NCBI RefSeq assembly: GCF_046557915.1
Contig: NZ_JBHEBG010000001.1
Span: 1,364,001 to 1,428,000 of the forward strand
Direction: 5' to 3'
From: JBHEBG01 sp046557915
GTDB lineage: Bacteria; Bacteroidota; Bacteroidia; Flavobacteriales; Flavobacteriaceae
Length of the DNA stretch: 64,000 nucleotides
Notes under the pieces: generated by a model
Told to the model about the DNA's origin: nothing
The model's input: the letters and a program-made list of their open reading frames with translations, nothing else
Database searches by the model: none
Program-made: the position numbers and the translations under genes
Shown: one piece after another, positions 17,776-24,544 of the stretch
Layout: the number at the start of each line of letters is the position of its first letter
Numbering within the stretch: position 1 is the stretch's first letter

Positions 17776-18876
17776 CTACAAACTTTTTATCTGCAAATCA
17801 TGGAATGTATCTGCCTGAAGTTTCAAAAGTTCCTCCGCTTTCAATTTTTTATAAGCGTATACCGCCTCTTCCTCCGCTATTTCACCATAGATTTTTTCGT
17901 TCAAGGAGGTATCTGTGGCCAGAATCTGTTCTCGTTGCAACACTTTTTGGGTTACCCAGGTTTCTACCGCACTCTCCTCATCTTCCAATTTTAAATCGTA
18001 CGGTCCCTTCGGAGCCAATAGTTTGGCTACAATCGGTGCGGTTTCAATAGCCAGGAACAGCAGAAATATAAAGAATGAAGGGAACCAGGGTAGCTCCCCC
18101 AAAGCATTTATTCTCGCCATTAACCCATCAAACCCATCAATAATCGGTTGCGAATCATTAACTGCTGTGCTGTATTCAGAATTTAAACTGGTAATCTGCC
18201 CTTCCAAGGTGGCTATCTTTAGTGCATTGGACTGCTTAAGCTGTTGTAGTTCTGCCAATGCCGCATCGTGCTTTTCCCGTTTTTCTTTATAGACAGGTCC
18301 TTTCCCCAATAAGAGCGTGCCTTTTCTGCCTTCCGCTTCCGCTATGTACGTATCGTATAGGGCATTGGTTTCTGCCTCTTTAACCGTTATTTCTTTTTTT
18401 AAGGCCGCAATGTCTTGGTTAATACCTTCCAGAGTGGGTGTATATTGCGTAGCTATTTGCTGTTTGTTGGCCAAGGTAAGGGCATTCTTTTGCTCCAAAA
18501 GGACTTGATTTATCTCTTTTTCGAAGATTTTCATTTCCAAAGGTTTGGAGATGACCACGGCAATGATAATGGCCAATACTATTCTTGGTGCCGCTTGGAT
18601 AAGTTCGTTTTTAAAACTGTTCCTTTTTTTAATGGTAGAAACAATAAAACGGTCTAAATTAAAAATCAAGAGCCCCCAAATTAACCCAAAGAAAACCGCT
18701 GTGTAAACATTGTCGAAAACGGTAAAAAGAGCATAGCTGGCCGCAATAAATGCCATTACAGCGGTAAAAAACACCGTAGCGCCAATCCCGGCATATTTAT
18801 TACGTTCCCCTTTGGAACAAGTTTTTAGGATATCGGTATCCGCGCCAGAACAGGCGATAAAAAAGTTTTGTATCAT
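17776..18876 (-). CDS. DUF4407 membrane protein
   Basis: The protein has 366 residues and matches the DUF4407 family over its length. It starts 'FFIACSGADTDILK', followed by two closely spaced transmembrane segments ('YAGIGATVFFTAVMAFIAAS' and 'VFFGLIWGLLIFNLDRFIVS') and a third near 90-110. A long coiled-coil region spans about 120-240, and another transmembrane segment near 265 reads 'WFPSFFIFLLFLAIETAPI'. The C-terminus is charged and helical. The fold resembles inner-membrane proteins with a large extracytoplasmic or cytoplasmic coiled coil. The function of the family is not known. It appears to be monocistronic. Confidence 0.85.
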   Translation of the reverse strand: MIQNFFIACSGADTDILKTCSKGERNKYAGIGATVFFTAVMAFIAASYALFTVFDNVYTAVFFGLIWGLLIFNLDRFIVSTIKKRNSFKNELIQAAPRIVLAIIIAVVISKPLEMKIFEKEINQVLLEQKNALTLANKQQIATQYTPTLEGINQDIAALKKEITVKEAETNALYDTYIAEAEGRKGTLLLGKGPVYKEKREKHDAALAELQQLKQSNALKIATLEGQITSLNSEYSTAVNDSQPIIDGFDGLMARINALGELPWFPSFFIFLLFLAIETAPIVAKLLAPKGPYDLKLEDEESAVETWVTQKVLQREQILATDTSLNEKIYGEIAEEEAVYAYKKLKAEELLKLQADTFHDLQIKSL

Positions 18877-18995
18877 AACAGTGTTCTAAATTGATTGATA
18901 GAATATTAGAACGCGATTCCTAATCATTTGTTACAAAAAAGCGATGAAACTTGGCGTGGAGGTATCAATTTTATGATTTTATTCTGATTTTATAT

Positions 18996-19544
18996 CTAAT
19001 CTACGGTTACGGGCGTTATACTATCGTAGAACCAAGGGGTGTGTTGGTTGGTTACCGCTACCCACTCCCAATCTTTATTGGTTTTGTGCGCAGTAAGGGT
19101 CATAAGTCCTATCTCCCTAAATGTAGTATCGGCCGGTTTTTCGCGTTTATACCAAAACATTTTCCATGAATAGTAAGCAAGGGCATTGCGGTTGTCTAGT
19201 ATCCTTACTCGCGGTTCACCTGCCTCATAATAATAATCCAGGGAATCGTTTCCTATAAGCATGTTATGAAAGTTGGCTACATGTTCTTTGCCTTCAAAAT
19301 AGTAGCCTTGGGAATTTATCCATGTGGCATTGTCTGCGAATTGATCCATGGCCAGTTTGATATCCCTTTTTATCATCGCCTTTTCCCTTATCGCTATCAT
19401 TTGAACAAGGCTGAGTGAATCGGACATTATAGAAGTGTCGTGCTTATGCTCCCCTTCCTTTTTTTTACAGGATATTGAGCAAAGGATCAATACCATTAAA
19501 AACCTAGCCGCAGTTTTCCGGGCATTTATTTCTGGTAAAAACAT
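18996..19544 (-). CDS. NTF2-like (SnoaL/DUF4440-type) lipoprotein
   Basis: The protein has 182 residues. The N-terminal signal 'FLMVLILCSISCKKKEGE' ends in a plausible lipobox with cysteine near residue 26. The mature part is an NTF2-like domain: 'IAIREKAMIKRDIKLAMDQFADNATWINSQG' (family start), 'HVANFHNMLIG' and a C-terminal strand pair ending 'WEWVAVTNQHTPW'. Such domains are used as small-molecule binding or protein-interaction modules and rarely carry clear catalytic residues. It starts 11 bp after the stop of the M56 peptidase gene on the same strand and may be co-transcribed with it as the third gene of the BlaI operon. Confidence 0.75.
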   Translation of the reverse strand: MFLPEINARKTAARFLMVLILCSISCKKKEGEHKHDTSIMSDSLSLVQMIAIREKAMIKRDIKLAMDQFADNATWINSQGYYFEGKEHVANFHNMLIGNDSLDYYYEAGEPRVRILDNRNALAYYSWKMFWYKREKPADTTFREIGLMTLTAHKTNKDWEWVAVTNQHTPWFYDSITPVTVD

Positions 19545-19555
19545 AGTAATATCGC

Positions 19556-20983
19556 TTAGTCTTCGATTAAAATAACATCTGTGGATAACCGTACAACCGG
19601 CTTTGTTCCGTCCGAATGTTCAGCAATTAACCCAATGTCGTCCGATTTCTTAAGCAGTGCAATGGCCTTTCTAGTGGTTATCTTATTGCCATTGTAATAG
19701 AAGATTGCATCTTGTTTTGCCATTTCCTTGGCAAATTCTAAAGGCGATTTTGGCGGCGGTGGTGGCGGAAATTCAGTTATGTCATCAGGTTTAACCAATT
19801 GCTCCGATCCCGAAACTTCATCCGGTTGGATAGTTGCTTCAACTTCTACCGAGGCAGGATACGGAGGTGGTGAGGGTGGCACAGGAGGCGCAATTACCGG
19901 AAAAGGTTCTGCCTGTTTTTTTTGTTCATAACTCATTAGGCCATAGATGTATTCCAACCGTTGTAAATCCTTGTTTTTCCAGTTTTTCTCCCCTTCCGGT
20001 TGTGCCAAAAGCCTGCGTACCGTTTGGTTGTATTCGGCTACCATTTCGGGGGAAGCCCCTTCTTGAAAGTTTTGAAAATCCGTGGTTTGAATTTCTTCCA
20101 GCTCAGCGTAAATAATTTCCCTGCTGCTAAAACTGTAAAGCAATACGGCAACTAAAGGGGCTAGGAAAATGATCTTGATCCTAAAGGATCTTGGAGATGT
20201 TTTTGTTTTCATGACTGTAAATCGTTTTTTGATTGATGAATAATTTATGGCGTTGGCCATGCTGATGGGTATCTGTTGAGGTACTGCGACGTTTGATGAG
20301 AACGCTAGCAAAATATGTTGATAGTAAGAGGTAGGCACACCACTGTTTATTACAGCGTTGTCCGCCAAAAACTCGTGGTTAAGCTTTATGGCATGTTTTA
20401 TATAGTATAGAAGCGGGTTAAACCAGAAAAGTACCAGACAACACTCTACAATTAAGACATCTATGGAGTGTTTTTGTTTTGCATGTGTTGCCTCGTGTAA
20501 TAACACCTCTTTTGGAATCTGACCGGTTTCATATTTTTCCTTATTGAGAAAAACATAATTGAAAAAAGTGTGCGGTACTATCGTTTCACGCAGCAAAACA
20601 TTGGTAATATTCCTTTTTTTATGTTTGGGATTGTATTTTATGCGATGTGAAATACGATATAAGTTCTTTGCAAATCGGAAACCAAAACTTAGTGCACCGA
20701 TACCGTAGAGCATCCATAAAATCGAAACAACGTTAATGGGTTGGTTAGGTTCTTTTATTACGTTATTTCCTTCCGTAAAGGGTACAATCCACTCGGTTGC
20801 ATCAGCGGTGGATAGCGGAGCGTGTTGGGTAAAAGTAATCAATGGTATGGCAAGGGATAGTACAAGAATACCCAGCAAATAATACCGTTTAAAGTGGTGC
20901 CGGTTACCCTGCTCCAAGAACAGTTTATAGAACAGGTAAAGAACGGTCATGCAAGCGCTAGATTTAAGAAGATACTCCAACAT
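19556..20983 (-). CDS. BlaR1/MecR1-type M56 family metallopeptidase
   Basis: The protein has 475 residues. Transmembrane helices lie at about 1-20 and 35-55, another near 90-105, and more around 170-195. The zinc motif 'HEATH' lies at residues 163-167 with downstream 'LNHEFLADN' supplying the third ligand. Beyond a further helix ('IIFLAPLVAVLLYSF', near 275) the periplasmic part holds a proline-rich stretch ('PPVPPSPPPYPA', 'PPPPPPKSP') and a C-terminal region. There is no penicillin-binding sensor domain, so it is not a classical beta-lactam receptor. The gene follows its BlaI partner with a 1-bp gap. Family knowledge: M56 peptidases cleave BlaI repressors in response to envelope stress. The inducing signal here is unknown. 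Confidence 0.9.
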   Translation of the reverse strand: MLEYLLKSSACMTVLYLFYKLFLEQGNRHHFKRYYLLGILVLSLAIPLITFTQHAPLSTADATEWIVPFTEGNNVIKEPNQPINVVSILWMLYGIGALSFGFRFAKNLYRISHRIKYNPKHKKRNITNVLLRETIVPHTFFNYVFLNKEKYETGQIPKEVLLHEATHAKQKHSIDVLIVECCLVLFWFNPLLYYIKHAIKLNHEFLADNAVINSGVPTSYYQHILLAFSSNVAVPQQIPISMANAINYSSIKKRFTVMKTKTSPRSFRIKIIFLAPLVAVLLYSFSSREIIYAELEEIQTTDFQNFQEGASPEMVAEYNQTVRRLLAQPEGEKNWKNKDLQRLEYIYGLMSYEQKKQAEPFPVIAPPVPPSPPPYPASVEVEATIQPDEVSGSEQLVKPDDITEFPPPPPPKSPLEFAKEMAKQDAIFYYNGNKITTRKAIALLKKSDDIGLIAEHSDGTKPVVRLSTDVILIED

Positions 20984-20984
20984 C

Positions 20985-21350
20985 TTATTTCTTTTTAAGT
21001 TCGTTGTCTATGAGCGACTTTAAATCTTCTAATTCCTCTTTGCTAAGGTTGGTTTCTTTTGTAAAAAAAGAGGCAAATTGGGAAGCACTGTCGTTAAAAA
21101 AATCTTTGATGAGCAAGTTAACATGCTGGGAGAAATAGTCTTTCTTTTTTACCAAAGGGTAATACTCCCTAGATCTGCCGAAACTTTTATAAGCTATAAA
21201 ACCCTTATCCGTCATACGCTTTAATAACGTGGCCACAGTAGTGGTGGCGGGCTTGGGTTCTGGATAGCTCGCTAACAAATCTTTCATAAAAGCCTTCTTA
21301 TGCTTCCATAATATGTTCATTAGCTCTTCCTCCGATTTTGATAGTTTCAT
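20985..21350 (-). CDS. BlaI/MecI/CopY-family transcriptional repressor
   Basis: The protein has 121 residues. The N-terminal winged helix begins 'LSKSEEELMNILWKHKKAFM', contains 'TTTVATLLKRMTDKGFI' as the recognition helix, and 'REYYPLVKKKDYFSQ' as the wing. The C-terminal helices ('LLIKDFFNDSASQFASFFTKE') mediate dimerisation. It is immediately upstream of the M56 metallopeptidase gene, the usual BlaI-BlaR1 pairing. Two inverted repeats lie in its promoter (21374-21387 and 21402-21415) and are the likely binding sites for autoregulation. No beta-lactamase gene is present in the window, so its targets are probably this operon and other loci. Confidence 0.95.
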   Translation of the reverse strand: MKLSKSEEELMNILWKHKKAFMKDLLASYPEPKPATTTVATLLKRMTDKGFIAYKSFGRSREYYPLVKKKDYFSQHVNLLIKDFFNDSASQFASFFTKETNLSKEELEDLKSLIDNELKKK

Positions 21351-21373
21351 TACGCTACATGATTAAAATTAGC

Positions 21374-21415
21374 TCTACAAACATAGAACAATTATTTTAA
21401 TTCTACAAACGTAGA
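21374..21415 (-). promoter_or_regulatory. Two BlaI-type operators
   Basis: TCTACAAACATAGA (21374-21387) and TCTACAAACGTAGA (21402-21415) are TCTAC/GTAGA inverted repeats, with centres 28 bp apart, in the 60 bp before the blaI-like start. They resemble the TACA-N-TGTA operators bound by BlaI/MecI proteins. Confidence 0.75.
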
Positions 21416-21511
21416 GTAAATTTTATTGGACTTTTATGGCCATAACCCTCGTGTTGGGGTTTTGACTAAGTGTTTTCTAAAGTGTTTAATGAAGTCTTAT
21501 ATGTTTGTTAG

Positions 21512-22900
21512 TCAGGATTTTAGTTCTGAAAAGTACTTATAAAAATAGGGAATAGTCTCTATGCCCTTTAAGTAGTTCCAAACTCCAAAATGTTCATTGG
21601 GGGAGTGTATGGCGTCGCTATCCAGACCAAAACCCATAAGGATGGTCTTGCTTTTTAACTCTTTTTCAAAAAGCGAAACAATGGGAATGCTGCCGCCCCC
21701 ACGTTGGGGAACAGGGGTTTTTCCAAAAGTGGTCTCATAAGCCTTTGCAGCCGCCCTATATCCAATGTTATCAATAGGGGTTACGTAACCTTGTCCTCCA
21801 TGGTGCGGTGTTATTTTTACGGTTACTCCTTCAGGGGCAATACTCTTAAAATGTGAGCTGAAAAGTTGGGTAATTTCTTCCCAATCCTGATTTGGTACCA
21901 AACGCATGGAAATTTTGGCATAGGCCTTACTTGCGATCACTGTTTTGGCGCCTTCCCCTATATAACCTCCCCATATACCATTAACATCCAGGGTAGGTCT
22001 AATGGAATTACGTTCATTGGTGGTATAACCGGTTTCTCCATAAACGGCCGAAATATTCAAGGTTTCCTTGTACGCTTCCAGATTAAAAGGCGCCTTTGCC
22101 ATTTCTTGGCGTTCTTCTTGCGATAACTCTTCTACCTTATCATAAAAACCAGGGATGGTAATATGGTTGTTTTCGTCATGCAAAGCGGCTATCATTTTGG
22201 TCAATACATTGATTGGGTTGGCCACGGCTCCGCCATACAATCCTGAATGTAAGTCTCTATTGGGTCCGGTTACCTCTACTTCAACATAACTTAGTCCTCT
22301 TAATCCGGTAGTGATAGAGGGTATGTCGTTTGCTATCATTCCGGTATCGGAAATCAATATTATGTCGTTTGCCAAACGGTCTTTATGTTCAGCTACAAAT
22401 TGTGCTAGGTTTTTACTGCCTACTTCCTCTTCTCCTTCGATCATAAATTTTACGTTACAGGGCAACTGATCGTTTTTCACCATATATTCCAGGGCCTTTA
22501 CATGCATATACATCTGACCTTTGTCATCACAGGCACCCCGGGCAAAAATAGCTCCTTCCGGATGTAGTTTTGTTTTTTTTATCACCGGTTCAAAAGGGGG
22601 TGAATCCCATAGGTCCAAGGGGTCTGGAGGTTGCACGTCATAGTGTCCGTAGACCAGTACCGTTGGTAGGTTTGGGTCTATTATCTTTTCTCCATATACA
22701 ATAGGATACCCCTCTGTATCTATAACTTCTACTATATCGCAGCCGGCGTTGGATAGGGCCTTCTCCACCGCCGTGGCAGTGTTTAGTACGTCTTGGGAGT
22801 ATGCTGTATCAGCACTGATGGAAGGAATTTTTAGGAGTTCCACTAATTCGTTTAAAAAGCGTTCCTTATGCTCTTTTATATAGTTGTTTGGCGTCTGCAT
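21512..22900 (-). CDS. M20-family dipeptidase
   Basis: The protein has 462 residues. I chose ATG at 22900; an upstream in-frame start at 22924 would add 8 residues. The metal-binding signatures of the M20 family are all visible: 'VYGHYDVQPPDP' (first His/Asp), 'GACDDKGQMYMHVKAL' (bridging Asp region), 'EGEEEVGS' (catalytic Glu and ligand), 'ISDTGM' (Asp ligand) and 'IHSPNEHFG' (final His). A lid domain spans about 190-350 ('VTGPNRDLHSGLYGG'). It should be a cytoplasmic two-zinc dipeptidase of the CNDP/PepV-like group. No operon partner is close: the next gene on this strand starts at 21350. Confidence 0.93.
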   Translation of the reverse strand: MQTPNNYIKEHKERFLNELVELLKIPSISADTAYSQDVLNTATAVEKALSNAGCDIVEVIDTEGYPIVYGEKIIDPNLPTVLVYGHYDVQPPDPLDLWDSPPFEPVIKKTKLHPEGAIFARGACDDKGQMYMHVKALEYMVKNDQLPCNVKFMIEGEEEVGSKNLAQFVAEHKDRLANDIILISDTGMIANDIPSITTGLRGLSYVEVEVTGPNRDLHSGLYGGAVANPINVLTKMIAALHDENNHITIPGFYDKVEELSQEERQEMAKAPFNLEAYKETLNISAVYGETGYTTNERNSIRPTLDVNGIWGGYIGEGAKTVIASKAYAKISMRLVPNQDWEEITQLFSSHFKSIAPEGVTVKITPHHGGQGYVTPIDNIGYRAAAKAYETTFGKTPVPQRGGGSIPIVSLFEKELKSKTILMGFGLDSDAIHSPNEHFGVWNYLKGIETIPYFYKYFSELKS

Positions 22901-23106
22901 TGAAAAGTGTTTATGTAAATCCAAAATTACGAAATGAGAACAATCTTATGTAATATCCCGGTACCAATTATTCGCTAAGCATCAGATTGATGAAGCAAAG
23001 TACAGATGTTGTTGATTTTAACCATAGCGAATCGCAATCCCTACGGTTTCTTATTAATTTGAAGAACTTTTTGATAGGGAAGCATTTTAAAATTGAAATT
23101 TTGCTT

Positions 23107-23246
23107 TATATTTGCATCCCGTAATTCTAGATAGCATTTCTAGAACACGGAGCAAACGTGGTAGTCCCAATAGCTATCGGGAGGAAGGCATGTTAGATTT
23201 AGGATAGGACATAGTGGGATAAAAGCCCATAAAATTGAAAAAAAAT
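23107..23246 (+). ncRNA. Structured leader or small RNA upstream of tRNA-Leu (candidate)
   Basis: A TATATTTGC -7 box (23107-23115) is followed by four hairpin-forming segments: TTCTAGA/TCTAGAA (23125-23145), CACG/CGTG (23146-23160), a near-perfect palindrome TCCCAATAGCTATCGGGA (23165-23182) and TGGG/CCCA (about 23215-23229). There is no open reading frame. It may be a 5' leader processed off the tRNA or a separate small RNA. I do not recognise a known family. Confidence 0.35.
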
Positions 23247-23328
23247 GCAGGCGTGGTGGAATTGGTAGACACGCTAGACTTAGGATCTAGTGCCGCAAGG
23301 TGTGAGAGTTCGAGTCTCTCCGCCTGTA
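23247..23328 (+). tRNA. tRNA-Leu (UAG anticodon)
   Basis: The 82-nt cloverleaf has acceptor stem GCAGGCG / CGCCTGT (G-U at the end pair), the class II variable arm expected for leucine, anticodon stem CTAGA/TCTAG with loop CTTAGGA giving anticodon TAG, and T loop TTCGAGT. CCA is not fully encoded. It is followed at once by a terminator and preceded by a promoter-like TATATTTGC. Confidence 0.95.
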
Positions 23329-23335
23329 CAAAGGG

Positions 23336-23368
23336 AAAAACCGACTTTTAGGAGTCGGTTTTTTTTTG
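23336..23368 (+). terminator. Rho-independent terminator after tRNA-Leu
   Basis: The stem CCGACT / AGTCGG, extended by flanking A5 and T-run, ends in nine Ts (23359-23367). It begins 8 bp after the tRNA 3' end. Confidence 0.9.
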
Positions 23369-23760
23369 CATAGATGCGAAATTAGCAGCACATATTTGTT
23401 AAAAACATACAAATTGAGTCGATTTATGTCAAATAGAACAACTATTGCGTACCTATATTCAACTTTTTATTAAAATCGCTTGGCCAAAGGTCTAGTGACA
23501 TTATTCCTTCTTTTGTACTTTGCCCATGAGTTTTATAGATGATATCATTTATTAAGTATGAACTTTGTGAAAGTTCCGAAGTACCACCATCTGAAGTAAA
23601 CCGTAACCGGTTTTTGAAAGTCTAGATTAAGGTGGGATTGTTTGTTCCGGGTTGGCATGAAGTACAAATCCCTAAAAACGTTCATTTTAATGGACTAAGC
23701 CTTTTCATAGGAGGTTGTGTTGTAGTACGTTTTTTCTGTTCCAATCCGACTTCAGAATGT
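23369..23760. other. Intergenic stretch with no recognised gene
   Basis: About 390 bp lie between the tRNA terminator and the stop of the gene at 23761. No long frame, repeat or clear promoter is visible, and the sequence is AT-rich without obvious structure. Confidence 0.6.
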
Positions 23761-24213
23761 TTAATGTTCTTCTGAGTCATTAAATTGCCATAGCACATTT
23801 ACAAGTTGCCATTTCCCGTTGAGTTTTACAATGTGCATATAATCAATCCAATCATCTGCAATTAATTTTACCGAAGCCACCCTGTCAAAGACATCAAGAA
23901 TAATTATTTCTTTTTTTGGGTTTTCAGGAAATTTGTCCTCGTCCTGATTATAAGTTTCTGCGAGTAAAATCATAGCATCAGTAAAAGTTTCCCGCAAATA
24001 TTCCTTACCAGTTTTTTTATTCGTCCAAAAAGTCCTTTTAACCATTCTTGGATGAGCTGCGCGTTCAAACTGTTCAGGCTTTACATTATGTTGAGATTCG
24101 ATATAATCCAATGCAACTTGTTTAATGTTTAAGGAGTCCTGCTGGGTTTGCCCCTGAACACAAAAAGTTAAAACGAAAAATAAGGACATCGTAAGGATAA
24201 TCGATTGTTTCAT
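23761..24213 (-). CDS. Secreted NTF2-like protein, putative lumazine-binding family
   Basis: The protein has 150 residues. A signal peptide ('IILTMSLFFVLTFCVQGQ') precedes an NTF2-like domain of the type annotated as putative lumazine-binding. The pattern is 'IKQVALDYIESQHNVKPEQFERAAHPRMVKR' at the start, 'AMILLAETYNQDEDKFPE' in the middle, and a C-terminal strand pair 'IDYMHIVKLNGKWQLVNVLWQ'. No catalytic residues can be assigned. It is a monocistronic gene between the tRNA and the rhamnose locus. A perfect inverted repeat lies 57 bp upstream (24270-24293) and could be an operator or a terminator for the neighbouring operon. Confidence 0.78.
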   Translation of the reverse strand: MKQSIILTMSLFFVLTFCVQGQTQQDSLNIKQVALDYIESQHNVKPEQFERAAHPRMVKRTFWTNKKTGKEYLRETFTDAMILLAETYNQDEDKFPENPKKEIIILDVFDRVASVKLIADDWIDYMHIVKLNGKWQLVNVLWQFNDSEEH

Positions 24214-24544
24214 AATTGATTTTTAAAGTGGCTTTTTTTAATGCACTACAACCATAGGATATAGTTATCACCTAATATAGAGATATATTAGGTAATGATC
24301 ATATGCAACTTATACGATTTCTTGATTACGATTTTTAAGGTCTCATAAAACTACTGTTTTACAATACTACTTTATAAAACCACTAGACTTATTCTCAGAG
24401 TGTCCCATTCATGGTCTCTTTTAGCATTATCGAAAAATCATTATGCTAAACCAATCTTTTTCTTTAAAAAATTTTACAAAGATATTTGAAATAGAAAATC
24501 CAGTGCATCCATCTATAAAAAGTAGCGGTTTAGCATTGCTTGAA
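24214..24544. other. Intergenic stretch with an inverted repeat
   Basis: The region between the divergently placed ends holds ACCTAATAT / ATATTAGGT (24270-24293, 6-nt loop), a perfect 9-bp inverted repeat upstream of the 24213 start. No gene is visible. A plus-strand frame crossing its right half is antisense to the large lipoprotein gene and is not supported. Confidence 0.5.
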
